Shown here piece by piece: positions 9,744-18,721 of a DNA stretch of 64,000 nucleotides. The DNA comes from Acidobacteriota bacterium (GTDB lineage: Bacteria > Acidobacteriota > Blastocatellia > Pyrinomonadales > Pyrinomonadaceae). Location of the stretch: positions 270,971 to 334,970 of the forward strand of contig QHXR01000016.1 in the NCBI GenBank assembly GCA_003223025.1. Reading direction: 5' to 3'. The notes under the pieces are model-generated. The model worked only from the letters and a program-made list of their open reading frames with translations, was not told the origin of the DNA and did no database searches. Every line of letters begins with the position of its first letter. Position 1 is the stretch's first letter. Made by a program: the position numbers and the translations under genes.

Positions 9744-10501
9744 TCTGGGTTGTCAGCTTTGGGAATTTGTGAATAGTCCGGTCCGGTTCCCTTCTGCAAT
9801 TTCTCGTCAACGGTGCGACGATCGTCGAACACGAAACACTCGCCTTCCCACAAACTTTCTTCCGGTTGAACTTGCTCCAAGTATCGAAGAATCCCGCCTT
9901 CAAGTTGATAGACCTCATCGAATCCGAGTTGTTTCATGTAAGGTGCAAACTTCTCGCAGCGTATTCCACCGGTGCAGAACATCGCGACTTTGTGATGGAC
10001 GTTCGGATCCAGGTTTTCGGCCACGAAATTCGGAAGCTCGCTGAACTTGACCGTCCCGGGATTGATCGCGCCCTTGAATGTTCCGTTCTTGTATTCGTAG
10101 TCGTTTCTCGTATCGACGATGACGACCGACGGGTCGGAGATGACTTCGTTCCATTTGTCGGGTCGAACGTGCGTGCCTTCGCCTTTTGAAATATCGACCG
10201 GTTTTTTGAGCGTGACGATCTCGGGTTTGATCTTTACATCGACCTTTCGGAACGGACATTCGGCGTGAAACGAAGATTTGAGAACGAGCGTCGTGTCGAG
10301 AATCTTTTCAACGCTGCCGACAAACGCCGCGACGTCCTCGGGCTCGCCGCAAACGGTCGAGTTGAAACCTTCCTGAGCGACAATGATCGTGCCCTTTATC
10401 GAGTTCGTCTTCATCTCTTGGCGCAGCGACTCCTTCAACTCTGGCAATCGCTCCGGGTCGAATCGCTTGAACTCGTAAAACGTGATGATCTGAAAACTCA
10501 T
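9740..10501 (-). CDS. trhO: tRNA uridine-34 hydroxylase (rhodanese family)
   Basis: The start is the ATG at 10501 (MSFQIITFYEF); a TTG three codons upstream also opens the frame. The 253-residue product has an N-terminal ferredoxin-like domain (RQEMKTNSIKGTIIVAQEGFN) and a rhodanese domain. The active-site loop is FCTGGIRCEKFAPYM, with the family Cys. The C-terminal WEGECFVFDDR motif is also typical of TrhO/YceA, which makes 5-hydroxyuridine at tRNA position 34. It lies between fmt (42-51 bp upstream) and rsmB (4 bp overlap), fitting a translation operon. Confidence 0.92.
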   Translation of the reverse strand: MSFQIITFYEFKRFDPERLPELKESLRQEMKTNSIKGTIIVAQEGFNSTVCGEPEDVAAFVGSVEKILDTTLVLKSSFHAECPFRKVDVKIKPEIVTLKKPVDISKGEGTHVRPDKWNEVISDPSVVIVDTRNDYEYKNGTFKGAINPGTVKFSELPNFVAENLDPNVHHKVAMFCTGGIRCEKFAPYMKQLGFDEVYQLEGGILRYLEQVQPEESLWEGECFVFDDRRTVDEKLQKGTGPDYSQIPKADNPE

Positions 10502-10552
10502 ACTTTGCAAAAATCTCTAGATGCCGAAATCAACCAGGAAGCGGTACGCGAT

Positions 10553-11482
10553 CTATCCAATTATTTCACCGATATTTGGTCTGACTCCGTTTATAAAATC
10601 TCGCGCGGATACTCGTTTCTTTCCTTCCAACTGCAGTTCATGAATTTGCAGGACCGAATCTCCGCCACAGAAAACAACGAGACGATCGCCGGCTGCTTCA
10701 ATGATTTGACCGGGCTGTGCGATCGTACCCGGCGGCTCGGCTATCGAAGTCTTCCACAGAGTCATTTTCTTTTCCCGAAAGTACGTAAATGTGGTCGGAA
10801 ACGGCTGGAAGCCGCGAACACGATTCGAAATGTCGGTCGCACTAATCATCCAGCTTATCAGTCCGTCCTCTTTCTTCATTATCGGAGCCAGCGTCGCATG
10901 CGCTTCGTCCTGCTGCCGCGGCGTCAGACTCGCATAACTCGCCAACGTCTCCGACAACAACTCAGCACCGACAGTCGAAAGTTTCTGCATCAGCTCGATC
11001 GATGTTTCTTCGGGACCGATCTCAGTCTCTCGCTGCATCAGTATCGGTCCGGTGTCGAGTCCGGCATCCATTTGCATCGTGGTTACACCCGATTTCTTTT
11101 CTCCGTGAACGATCGCCCAGTTCACCGGAGCGGCTCCGCGGTATTTCGGAAGCAGTGAGAAATGGACGTTGATCGCACCCATCGGAAATGCATTTAGAAA
11201 TCCTTCGGGAAGTATCCGGCCGTACGCAACGACTACTGCTGCATCTGCGTTGTGATCTCGAAAAGCTTGAAGAGCCTCCGGTGTCCTGACCTTCAACGGC
11301 TGGAGGATCGGCAGGCCGTTATCCGTTGCATATTGCTTCACCGGCGACGACGCGATCTGATTTCCACGTCCCGCCGGCCTATCGGGCTGAGTGTAGATAG
11401 CAACGATCTCGTGACCGTCGCGAACGATCCGATCCAAGCTCTCAACCGCCGCGTGCGGCGTTCCCATAAACACGATCTTCAT
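10553..11482 (-). CDS. fmt: Methionyl-tRNA formyltransferase
   Basis: I choose the ATG at 11482 (MKIVFMGTPHAAVESL) over a TTG two codons upstream. The 309-residue enzyme formylates initiator Met-tRNA using 10-formyl-THF. Motifs include the HFSLLPKYRGAAPVNWAI catalytic segment, the downstream GVTTMQMDAGLDTGPIL, and the C-terminal tRNA-binding domain from about residue 205. Length is normal. It shares the run with def, which removes the same formyl group. The preceding gene ends only 12 bp upstream. Confidence 0.97.
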   Translation of the reverse strand: MKIVFMGTPHAAVESLDRIVRDGHEIVAIYTQPDRPAGRGNQIASSPVKQYATDNGLPILQPLKVRTPEALQAFRDHNADAAVVVAYGRILPEGFLNAFPMGAINVHFSLLPKYRGAAPVNWAIVHGEKKSGVTTMQMDAGLDTGPILMQRETEIGPEETSIELMQKLSTVGAELLSETLASYASLTPRQQDEAHATLAPIMKKEDGLISWMISATDISNRVRGFQPFPTTFTYFREKKMTLWKTSIAEPPGTIAQPGQIIEAAGDRLVVFCGGDSVLQIHELQLEGKKRVSARDFINGVRPNIGEIIG

Positions 11483-11494
11483 ACCCAAAGCAGG

Positions 11495-12412
11495 CTAATA
11501 TGCGCACCGGTAGTTGTACGTCTCGTAAACCCGCGTCCACTTTCCCTTGTCTCGTTTGTAGACGTAGTAATTATTTCCTTCGAACGCCTGTCCGATGGTG
11601 AAGATCTCGCGAACCCCGTCGCCGTCATAATCAAGCAAGTCGATAAGCAATTCGGATCCGCGTCCACCTTCGAGATCTTTGAGATCGCCGCTCATGATGT
11701 CGTCGGGCTTGACGATCGCATGCTCGGAATATCCGAAGTGTAGATCATCCGCTCCCTTTTGTTCCGCGACAAAGAAAAGCAGCCGACGCTCGTTCGCCGT
11801 TGGAGCGATCCAGTACGAGCCGATAAATTCCGGTACGCCATCCCCATCTACATCGACGGCGGTGACGTTATAAAAATGGAGTGACTTCACAGCAGAGGCC
11901 GATGCGCCGTTCTTCGTAAACTCGCTTCGGACGAGATCGTCGATCTTCGTACGCTCCGCCGTAGTAGGTCGGCGTCGATAGCTAATGCCACCAGGTTTGA
12001 GTTTTACATTGGACGCGAGAGCCATCACGAGTGCAGTCGGCTTAAAGTTCGTTGATCGCAAAGTCACGTCCGCCGAAGCTCCGCCGCACTCCGAACCAAT
12101 GTTCGACTTTGTCACCGTGACGGATCCGTCGGCTGCGCCACCGAAGATCACCGGGTACGACGTTTTCGGTTTGTAATAACGGCTTCCGAAAACCTTCACT
12201 TTGTTGGAATCGTCCTCGGTTTCGTCACCCAACTTACCACCGCTGACAACCCCGATGGGCTCGATCCATTTGCCGTCATTAAGGACGACAAAGACCGCCG
12301 GTTTTAGCGCCGCAACTTTTTTCACCGGTTTCTTTTGCGCGATCGCCGGCGTCGTAATAAAAAACGCTGCGGCTAAAAACCCCAGCGTAATTCCAGAAAA
12401 GTTTAGTTTCAT
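11495..12412 (-). CDS. Exported protein with FG-GAP-like motifs
   Basis: The real start is probably the ATG at 12412, which opens a clear signal peptide (FLAAAFFITTPAIAQ). The frame extends upstream to 12556 only by overlapping the dehydrogenase gene. The 305-residue product has Asp-rich loops typical of Ca-binding integrin-like repeats (DVDGDGVPEF, DYDGDGVREIF). It ends in a Tyr-rich tail. It is embedded between P5C dehydrogenase and fmt but looks unrelated to either. No enzymatic motif is seen. Confidence 0.75.
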   Translation of the reverse strand: MKLNFSGITLGFLAAAFFITTPAIAQKKPVKKVAALKPAVFVVLNDGKWIEPIGVVSGGKLGDETEDDSNKVKVFGSRYYKPKTSYPVIFGGAADGSVTVTKSNIGSECGGASADVTLRSTNFKPTALVMALASNVKLKPGGISYRRRPTTAERTKIDDLVRSEFTKNGASASAVKSLHFYNVTAVDVDGDGVPEFIGSYWIAPTANERRLLFFVAEQKGADDLHFGYSEHAIVKPDDIMSGDLKDLEGGRGSELLIDLLDYDGDGVREIFTIGQAFEGNNYYVYKRDKGKWTRVYETYNYRCAY

Positions 12413-12426
12413 AAGATGCGTTTCGA

Positions 12427-13995
12427 TCAAACTCTCTGCGTAACCGATTTCCCTTGCATGAACTGCAGCAGATACTCGCGACCGCCGGCTTTCGAGTCCG
12501 TACCGCTCATGTTGAATCCGCCGAACGGATGTACGCCAACGAGGGCTCCGGTACATTTTCGATTCAAGTAAAGATTCCCGACATGAAATTCGCGGCGAGC
12601 TTTCTCGAGATTCGACTGCGTCGTCGAATAAACTGCGCCGGTCAATCCGAATTCCGTATCGTTCGCGATCTCGAGCGCGTGATCGAAGTCACGTGCTTTG
12701 ATAACGGCGAGGACCGGTGCAAAGATTTCTTCCTGCTCGATCGTCGCACCCGGTTCGACATTGTCGATCACTGTCGGCTCGATAAAGAATCCGTCGACAT
12801 CGACTCCGCTCCCGCCGGCGACGATCTTCCCGCCTTCGCTCTCGCCCTTCTTGATATAGTCGAGCGTCTTGTCGAAAGAGCGTTTGTTGATGACGGCAGC
12901 CATGTTCGTGTCAGCCTCGGTCGGCAAGCCAACCTTCAACGCCTTCGTCAGCGCGACGACTTTTTCAAGCAGCGCGTCGTGAACCTTCTCGTCAACGATC
13001 AGACGCGAACACGCCGAACATTTTTGTCCTTGATATCCGAATGCGGCCTGCACCGCGCCGGTCGCAGCCGAATCGAGATCCGCATCATCGGCGACGACAA
13101 TCGCGTCCTTGCCGCCCATCTCCGCAATCACGCGTTTGATCCAGATCTGTCCTTCACGCGGCTTCGCGGCGACTTCGTTGATGTGTAAACCGACTTGCTT
13201 CGAACCGGTGAACGAGATGAATCGCGTCTTCGGACTCGTGGTCATCGCTTCGCCGGTTGCCGAGCTTCCGGTCAGGAAATTCACGACACCGGCCGGCAGT
13301 CCGACTTCTTCGACGATCTCCATAAACTTTGCCGCGATCGTCGGCGAATCGGATGACGGCTTGAGCACGACGGTGTTTCCGGTCACGACCGCGGCCATCG
13401 TCATGCCCGCCATGATCGCGAGCGGAAAGTTCCACGGCGGAATGACGGCGCCCACGCCGAGCGGGATGTACTCGAGCGAATTGTGCTCGCCCTCGATCTG
13501 GGTTATCGGCTGCTTCTCGGACCAGCGAAGCATTTCGCGTCCGTAAAATTCCATGAAGTCGATCGCCTCAGCCGTATCGCCATCGGCCTCAGCCCAAGTC
13601 TTGGCGACTTCGAAAACCATCCATGCGGAAAGCTCGTGCTTACGCTTTCGCATGATGTCCGCGATCTTGAAAAGATACTCTGCACGCTCCGCAGCCGGAA
13701 CATTCCGCCAAACCTTGAACGCCGCGGTCGCCGCATCGATCGCCTTGTCGACAAGCGATGTGTCGGTGTCGACCTCGGAGAACACACCCACGACTTCTTT
13801 CTTATTCGCCGGATTAATGCTCTCGAACTTGCTCGGCAACGAGATCTTCTCGCCGTTGATGACAACCGGATATTCGCGGCCAAGCTCGCCGCGCACTTCG
13901 TCGATCGCGGCCTTCATCGCCGCTGAGTTCTCCGGCGTCGAATAGTCGGTAAACGGCTCGTTCTTAAATTCGTCCATCACTCTTTGTGTTTGCAT
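12427..13995 (-). CDS. L-glutamate gamma-semialdehyde (P5C) dehydrogenase
   Basis: The 522-residue NAD-dependent aldehyde dehydrogenase resembles RocA/PruA, the second step of proline catabolism to glutamate. Seen features: PLGVGAVIPPWNFPLAIMAG, the NAD-site FTGSKQVG, the catalytic Glu region VIAEMGGKDAIVV, and the catalytic Cys in FGYQGQKCSACSRL. The C-terminal NRKCTGALVGVHPFGGFNMSG is characteristic of P5C dehydrogenase. Length fits monofunctional RocA. No proline dehydrogenase gene is in this window. Confidence 0.9.
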   Translation of the reverse strand: MQTQRVMDEFKNEPFTDYSTPENSAAMKAAIDEVRGELGREYPVVINGEKISLPSKFESINPANKKEVVGVFSEVDTDTSLVDKAIDAATAAFKVWRNVPAAERAEYLFKIADIMRKRKHELSAWMVFEVAKTWAEADGDTAEAIDFMEFYGREMLRWSEKQPITQIEGEHNSLEYIPLGVGAVIPPWNFPLAIMAGMTMAAVVTGNTVVLKPSSDSPTIAAKFMEIVEEVGLPAGVVNFLTGSSATGEAMTTSPKTRFISFTGSKQVGLHINEVAAKPREGQIWIKRVIAEMGGKDAIVVADDADLDSAATGAVQAAFGYQGQKCSACSRLIVDEKVHDALLEKVVALTKALKVGLPTEADTNMAAVINKRSFDKTLDYIKKGESEGGKIVAGGSGVDVDGFFIEPTVIDNVEPGATIEQEEIFAPVLAVIKARDFDHALEIANDTEFGLTGAVYSTTQSNLEKARREFHVGNLYLNRKCTGALVGVHPFGGFNMSGTDSKAGGREYLLQFMQGKSVTQRV

Positions 13996-14007
13996 AATTG
14001 TCCTGCT

Positions 14008-14235
14008 TCACCGGTATTTCTGCTTATCGATCTCGTTCAATTCCCACTCATCGAGAAGCTCGGGACGGACCGGATCTGATTCGCCCTGCCACCCGACGAC
14101 GAATCGCGGCTCCTGCGTATCGTTCGTGTGTCTGATATAACTCAGGATCAAGGTCCAGCCGAGATCGAGGTACTTGTTCAACTCTCGCCACGATGAAGCT
14201 TCGGCGGTCGTCCGCGTTTTCTCGATTCCGTTCAT
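14008..14235 (-). CDS. Small conserved-looking protein of unknown function
   Basis: This 75-residue ORF starts at the ATG at 14235, which overlaps the def stop as ATGA. GGGG lies about 8 nt upstream. An alternative ATG at 14241 adds two residues. The sequence is Trp-rich and acidic at the end (YLDLGWTLILSYIRH, RFVVGWQGESDPVRP), with no export signal. Coupling to def and placement within the operon support a real gene. The function is unknown. Confidence 0.65.
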   Translation of the reverse strand: MNGIEKTRTTAEASSWRELNKYLDLGWTLILSYIRHTNDTQEPRFVVGWQGESDPVRPELLDEWELNEIDKQKYR

Positions 14236-14753
14236 TCCCATTTCCCCGTTTTTTGTAAGGCTTTAATTTTACGCTTCGCAAGCTGGCGTTTCAACGTGGT
14301 CATCCGATCGAGAAAAACGATTCCGTCGCAATGATCGGTCTCGTGAAGAACGCATCGAGCTGCGAGATCTTTGAGATCGAGCTCAAATCTTTCGCCCTTC
14401 ACGTCTTGAGCTTGCACTATTACCCGCATCTCACGCTGAACCGTTTGAAAAACACCGGGAAATGACAAACATCCCTCTTCGCCAACTTGCTCCCCTTCCA
14501 CCGTGATCACCTCGGGGTTGATGAATGTGAGTTTGTTCGACAAGCCTTTCTCGTCCGGAACATCCATCACAAACAGACGGCGCGAATCGAATACCTGCGG
14601 AGCCGCAAGCCCGACACCACCGGCTTCGTACATCGTCTCGAACATGTCGCTGACGACGCGCTCGAGGTCGGCGTCGAATTCATTTTCGAGTACCGGCTTT
14701 CCGACAGTCAGCAATACTGGTTCTGGATAGTGGGCGATCCGGAGCAACGACAT
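14232..14753 (-). CDS. def: Peptide deformylase
   Basis: The 173-residue metalloenzyme removes the N-formyl group from nascent proteins. All three family motifs are visible: GVGLAAPQ (residues about 46-53), EGCLSFPG with the metal-ligand Cys, and HETDHCDG, which is the HExDH motif with two metal ligands and the catalytic Glu. It is the first gene of the minus-strand run that also contains fmt. Confidence 0.97.
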   Translation of the reverse strand: MSLLRIAHYPEPVLLTVGKPVLENEFDADLERVVSDMFETMYEAGGVGLAAPQVFDSRRLFVMDVPDEKGLSNKLTFINPEVITVEGEQVGEEGCLSFPGVFQTVQREMRVIVQAQDVKGERFELDLKDLAARCVLHETDHCDGIVFLDRMTTLKRQLAKRKIKALQKTGKWE

Positions 14754-14801
14754 AGACGTTAGTTTAGCGTATTTGGGATGGAGTGTCAGAGGCGGGGCGA
14801 C

Positions 14802-15269
14802 TCAGTCACTGGTAAAGACTTGCGTGATGAAAATGCTACCGTCGCGTGCGACAGCGATTCCGACTCCGGTCGCGGTCCAGCTCGGTTCAAGAATGTTCGT
14901 CCGGTGCGTCGGCGATTTCATCCACCCGCGGATCGCCGTTGTCGGATAGGAAGCATGCGGGTCGCAGACGAAAAGGTTTTCACCGATACGTGACCATCCG
15001 CGAATGCGCGATGCCCGATCCGTCACCGTCTTTCCGTTCGAATCGTAGTGATCGAAAAACCCTTCGCGAGCCATGCGCCGTGAATAGTCTCGCGCGACCT
15101 TGGCTAGGCGTTCGTCCCACATCAGTTCGCCGAGGTGTGTTCGAGATCGCTCGCGGTTGACTAGTTGAAAGATCGCGCTCTCATCCTGCGTCTGCGTAAA
15201 AGCGGAGACTGAACAGATGACGAGCGCGCTGGTGATCAGAACAAACGAAGAGAAAAGCTTTCGTTTCAT
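14802..15269 (-). CDS. Secreted CAP-domain (SCP/PR1-like) protein
   Basis: The ATG at 15269 opens a signal peptide (FVLITSALVICSVSAFTQ); the longer frame upstream is antisense to other features. The 155-residue protein is essentially one bacterial CAP domain. It shows LVNRERSRTHLGEL, FFDHYDSNGKT with the conserved His, IGENLFV and GWMKSPTHRTNIL. These match the YkwD-like family (Glu and two His of the CAP cavity). CAP proteins are extracellular and their activity is poorly defined. Confidence 0.88.
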   Translation of the reverse strand: MKRKLFSSFVLITSALVICSVSAFTQTQDESAIFQLVNRERSRTHLGELMWDERLAKVARDYSRRMAREGFFDHYDSNGKTVTDRASRIRGWSRIGENLFVCDPHASYPTTAIRGWMKSPTHRTNILEPSWTATGVGIAVARDGSIFITQVFTSD

Positions 15270-15361
15270 CACGCACTCCGAATTTTTGACTAAGTTACTA
15301 CGGGGAAAGATTTGAACCGAGCAAATAATACCGCAGCCGCGCGTGCGTCTGCAATTGAAAA

Positions 15362-15829
15362 CTATTGCAACGGCATCCTGGCACTTTCTGCTTTTGACCA
15401 GTCGCATAACATCGTCCGTTCCGTATCGGACAACGCGGCATTCCAATGGATCCAGAGGTATGATGGCAACGGCATTTCCTTTCGTTCGACCTGCTCGCAA
15501 AGCTCTTCGAGCTTCTTCAACTTTTTCTTCGGCGTATAAGTATTCCACACGCTGAGATTCATTTCGCGACGCCCTTCCGCGATGTGATTTGCAAGATACC
15601 AGTTCGATGGCGTGATCTTCGCATACCACGGATACGCCGTTTCGTTGGAGTGGCAATCGCCGCACGATCGCACAAGCACCTGTCGCACGTCGTCGGGAAC
15701 CGTAGTGCTCGACCAAAGCGTTTCCGAAGCATTGACAGGCGGGTTCGTGAAATCCGGCCGAATGAATTGGACGACGATAAAGGCAACAACGACGACGATC
15801 AAGGCAATTTTAAGTATCTTCTTCAGCAT
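15362..15829 (-). CDS. Haem-binding domain protein, single CXXCH
   Basis: The start is set at the ATG at 15829 (MLKKILKIALIVVVV); the upstream extension lacks support. The 155-residue protein has an N-terminal membrane anchor (residues about 5-24) and a c-type haem site CGDCH, followed by YPWYAKITPSNWYLANHI. The pattern fits the haem-binding domain family (Pfam Haem_bd) of short periplasmic monohaem proteins. It is divergent from the fatty acid hydroxylase gene, with 38 bp between starts. Confidence 0.85.
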   Translation of the reverse strand: MLKKILKIALIVVVVAFIVVQFIRPDFTNPPVNASETLWSSTTVPDDVRQVLVRSCGDCHSNETAYPWYAKITPSNWYLANHIAEGRREMNLSVWNTYTPKKKLKKLEELCEQVERKEMPLPSYLWIHWNAALSDTERTMLCDWSKAESARMPLQ

Positions 15830-15867
15830 CTCAAACTCAACACTAATGTTAGAATAATGACGTTCGA

Positions 15868-16707
15868 ATGTTAAACCCGGTCGTAATCTCAATTCCGTTT
15901 TTTGCGCTCATGATCGCCGTCGAAGCGTGGCTTTCGCGGCGACACGATCGCGACTACTACGAATCAAAAGATGCTTGGACCAACATTTTGATCGGATTCG
16001 TCAGCGTCGGTTTCGGAGCGTTCTTCGGATTTTTCGTCGGTGGAATTTACGCGGTCGCATACCAGCTTGCTCCATTTAAGTTCCCCGCCGACGTGTGGTG
16101 GAGCTGGGCGCTTCTATTCTTTATCGACGATCTGGCGTATTACTGGTTTCATCGCATCAGCCACGAAGCCCGTCTCTTCTGGAACTTTCATGTCGTCCAT
16201 CATTCGAGCGACCACTTCAACCTCAGTGTTGCCGTGCGTCAGAGCTGGTTCTCCGGAACGGTCCACTGGATATTTTATACACCGGTCATGCTTCTCGGAT
16301 TCGCGCCGTGGATGTTCGCCGTCATGCACGGTTTCAATCTGATCTACCAGTTTTGGATCCACACGCGCTTCGTCAAACGAATGGGAATTCTCGAGTACGT
16401 CCTTAACACTCCCTCGCATCACCGCGTCCATCACGGTGTAAATAATCCCTACCTCGATAAAAATTATGCCGGCGTGCTGATCGTCTGGGATCGCATGTTC
16501 GGATCGTTCATCGACGAGACCGAGGAGCCGCGGTATGGCATCATCAAACCGCTGCGAAGTTACAATCCACTTTGGATCAACACTCACGGATGGCATGAAA
16601 TGTGGGTTGCCATGCGTGAGCGAAAATCGCTTGTGTCGAAACTCAGATGCGTTTTCGCGTCGCCGAACATGGAAGCGAGCAGGCGATCGATCGAGCCCAT
16701 AATATGA
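15868..16707 (+). CDS. Sterol desaturase/fatty acid hydroxylase family membrane protein
   Basis: The 279-residue integral membrane di-iron protein has three to four hydrophobic segments. The eight-His pattern of the superfamily is complete: WFHRISHEARLFWNFHVVHH (HX3H then HX2HH), then LNTPSHHRVHHG. It may hydroxylate or desaturate a lipid such as a fatty acyl chain; the substrate cannot be told. The stop overlaps the next start (ATGA), so the two are translationally coupled. Confidence 0.92.
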   Translation: MLNPVVISIPFFALMIAVEAWLSRRHDRDYYESKDAWTNILIGFVSVGFGAFFGFFVGGIYAVAYQLAPFKFPADVWWSWALLFFIDDLAYYWFHRISHEARLFWNFHVVHHSSDHFNLSVAVRQSWFSGTVHWIFYTPVMLLGFAPWMFAVMHGFNLIYQFWIHTRFVKRMGILEYVLNTPSHHRVHHGVNNPYLDKNYAGVLIVWDRMFGSFIDETEEPRYGIIKPLRSYNPLWINTHGWHEMWVAMRERKSLVSKLRCVFASPNMEASRRSIEPII

Positions 16708-17423
16708 AAACCACAAAACTGATCTTCTTTGCCGTGCTCGCATTTTCATGCTCGGCCGTTACCGCTCAAACTGTCACAATCACTCCAAAGAAAACCATTT
16801 ACCGACGTCCGAAGCCCGAGGTAGATTTCAAGCGCACGTTCACGGTCCGGCGTCCGGTGGCGAAAGCCGCAACACCGGCCCTCTCGCGAAAGATAACGCT
16901 CGCAATCAGTCCGGAAAAAGTTCTCGAGCTGAATATCCGCGAAGAGATGGGCGAGTCTCAGTGGCTCGAAGAGGCCGACTACAAAGTGCTCTTCAATCAG
17001 AACGGCGTGCTGTGCATCGAGCAGTGGATGACCGGGACCGCGGCGTATCCGGACAGCTCCACGAAGCGTGTTGTCGTCGATATCGCGAAAGGTGTGACCG
17101 TTCTTCCGGCCGTTGTATTCAAGGATCTTCCTGCTTTCGCGAAGCTCGTGAAGAAGTCGCAGGACGCCGAGATCGCCGCCGCAAAGAAGGAAATGAAGTC
17201 GGATCCTGACGCGAATCCTGAAGAACTTTTTGAGCAAGCTAACTTCACGCCGGATGACTTTACGGAATTTTCCGTCGACGCGAACGGCGTCACGATCTAT
17301 TACGACTACGGATTCCCTCACGTACTCGAAGCTCTTCAACCATCGGGTGAATATCATTTCACGTGGATGGAAATCAAACAGTTCGTTCGGGCAGACGGTT
17401 TGCTTGCACGCTTTGTTCGCTAA
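16704..17423 (+). CDS. Exported protein of unknown function
   Basis: The start at 16704 overlaps the hydroxylase stop and opens a signal peptide (LIFFAVLAFSCSAVTAQ). The 239-residue protein has a Pro/Lys/Arg-rich segment (residues about 25-60). A folded alpha/beta-looking domain follows, containing YYDYGFPHVLEALQPSGEY. I do not recognise the family. Coupling to the hydroxylase suggests co-expression. Confidence 0.65.
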   Translation: MKTTKLIFFAVLAFSCSAVTAQTVTITPKKTIYRRPKPEVDFKRTFTVRRPVAKAATPALSRKITLAISPEKVLELNIREEMGESQWLEEADYKVLFNQNGVLCIEQWMTGTAAYPDSSTKRVVVDIAKGVTVLPAVVFKDLPAFAKLVKKSQDAEIAAAKKEMKSDPDANPEELFEQANFTPDDFTEFSVDANGVTIYYDYGFPHVLEALQPSGEYHFTWMEIKQFVRADGLLARFVR

Positions 17424-17435
17424 TATACTTCGCGT

Positions 17436-17834
17436 ATGAATCAACGAAAGATCAGAGTTTTGGTAGCCAAACCGGGACTCGATGGACATGATCGCGGAGC
17501 AAAAGTGATCGCTCGAGCCCTTCGCGACGCAGGGATGGAAGTTATCTACACCGGCCTGCGCCAGACGCCCGAGATGATTGCGGCCGCTGCTTTGCAAGAG
17601 GATGTCGATGCTGTAGGGATTTCGATCCTCAGCGGAGCACATAAAACGCTCTGCCCGCGCATCGTTGATCTTTTACACGAGAATGGCATGGACGACACTC
17701 TCGTGCTGGTTGGCGGGATCGTCCCGACCGAAGATATCGCTGATTTGAAGGCGAAGGGGGTTTCGGAGGTTTTCCTTCCCGGAACATCGACGGAGGACAT
17801 CGTTACATTTATTAACAAACACGTACGAACATAG
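17436..17834 (+). CDS. Cobalamin-binding subunit of methylmalonyl-CoA-type mutase
   Basis: The 132-residue protein is a stand-alone B12-binding domain. It has the base-off motif DGHDRGAKV (DxHxxG), then GISILSGAH and LVGGIVP. This matches the C-terminal domain of methylmalonyl-CoA mutase, or the small subunit of two-part mutases such as isobutyryl-CoA or ethylmalonyl-CoA mutase. The catalytic large subunit is not in the window. Nearby crotonases and the acyl-CoA carboxylase beta subunit at 42 kb fit propionyl- or branched-chain acyl-CoA metabolism. Confidence 0.92.
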   Translation: MNQRKIRVLVAKPGLDGHDRGAKVIARALRDAGMEVIYTGLRQTPEMIAAAALQEDVDAVGISILSGAHKTLCPRIVDLLHENGMDDTLVLVGGIVPTEDIADLKAKGVSEVFLPGTSTEDIVTFINKHVRT

Positions 17835-17842
17835 GGGGATTT

Positions 17843-18142
17843 ATGAAAATTTACTCAGTAGTTTTTGTCGCAGTTTTTGCTTTTGTCTCGATGACCGTTG
17901 GAGCCTCGACGCTATCGGCTCAGGTCGTCTCCCAAACCAAGCACTACAGTCATAAGACGAAGTACAAGACCAAGCATTACACTCACAAGACCAAATATAA
18001 GACGAAGCACTATGCTCACAAGACGAAGGTCGGCGGCAAGTGGGTTTACGCGAAGACCGCAACGAAAACGCGACCGGTCCGACACAAAACTTGGAACGGC
18101 GGTAAAAAGGTCGTGCATAAGACTAAGAAGATCTTCTCCTAA
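17843..18142 (+). CDS. Small secreted His/Lys/Tyr-repeat protein
   Basis: A GGGGGA Shine-Dalgarno precedes the ATG at 17843. The 99-residue product has a signal peptide (residues 1-28), then three tandem imperfect copies of KHY(S/T/A)HKTKYKT, and a basic tail with VGGKWVYAKT and RHKTWNGGKK. Net charge is strongly positive. The family is unknown; it could be a metal- or polyanion-binding envelope protein. Confidence 0.7.
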   Translation: MKIYSVVFVAVFAFVSMTVGASTLSAQVVSQTKHYSHKTKYKTKHYTHKTKYKTKHYAHKTKVGGKWVYAKTATKTRPVRHKTWNGGKKVVHKTKKIFS

Positions 18143-18154
18143 GACAACCTCAAT

Positions 18155-18190
18155 ACTTGTCTGGCACGACTCATGCTCTGCCAGACAAGT
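18155..18190 (+). terminator. Hairpin after the His/Lys-repeat gene
   Basis: Perfect 12-bp inverted repeat, ACTTGTCTGGCA and TGCCAGACAAGT, with a 12-nt loop. It starts 13 nt after the stop. No T-run follows, so it may be a processing or stability hairpin rather than an intrinsic terminator. Confidence 0.55.
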
Positions 18191-18235
18191 GAATCATTCG
18201 ATTCACATATTCTTTTTCGAAAAAGAGGTTAACTT

Positions 18236-18622
18236 ATGAAATACAAGGGATTTTTAAGCGTCTTAGTATTGTCGCTCGCTGTCCTATTTGCATACGGGTC
18301 TGCTAATGCTCAGGTTCCGGAGGTGGTGAAGGACGCGGCCGGCAAGACGAAAGACGTGACGGTCGATGCGGCGAAGAAGACGAGGGTCGTCGTTACCGAC
18401 GGACTCGAAAAAGCGGCTGACAAAACTGGTGACGCCGCATCCGCAACCGCGAAGGCCGCTAAGTCGACGAGCAAGACGATCGGCCACCACACGGTAACTG
18501 TCACCGACAATGTAGTCGGCGAGGCGAAGGAAGGCGGACGATATTTGATGGTCACGACATGGGACGGCACTAAATGGGTCTCAAAGCGGACATGGTTCGC
18601 CGCTAAAAAAGCGGTCAACTGA
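18236..18622 (+). CDS. Small exported Ala/Lys/Thr-rich helical protein
   Basis: The 128-residue protein has a signal peptide (LSLAVLFAYGSANAQ). Residues 27-85 are low-complexity and amphipathic, repeating patterns like DAAGKTKDVTVDAAKKT, which resembles LEA-type segments. The C-terminus, GGRYLMVTTWDGTKWVSKRT, recalls the tail of the upstream small secreted protein. The function is unknown; a stress or envelope role is a guess. A strong terminator follows. Confidence 0.65.
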   Translation: MKYKGFLSVLVLSLAVLFAYGSANAQVPEVVKDAAGKTKDVTVDAAKKTRVVVTDGLEKAADKTGDAASATAKAAKSTSKTIGHHTVTVTDNVVGEAKEGGRYLMVTTWDGTKWVSKRTWFAAKKAVN

Positions 18623-18651
18623 CCGGCATCATCATTTTCTAAATATACATT

Positions 18652-18703
18652 TGGGCGGGCGACGCCGGTTCTCGAGGCCGGTTGTTGACCGCCCGATTTT
18701 TTT
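18652..18703 (+). terminator. Rho-independent terminator
   Basis: GC-rich inverted repeat, TGGGCGGGC...CCGG pairing with CCGG...GACCGCCCGA, followed by a run of seven T. It lies 30 bp after the stop of the Ala/Lys-rich gene and just before the AtuA-like gene. Confidence 0.85.
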
Positions 18704-18721
18704 ATCCTTTAATCAATCTCA

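Noticed and set aside
12413-12556. Longer start for the exported FG-GAP-like protein
   Set aside because: It reads antisense-free but out of frame over the P5C dehydrogenase end; the ATG at 12412 opens a clean signal peptide.
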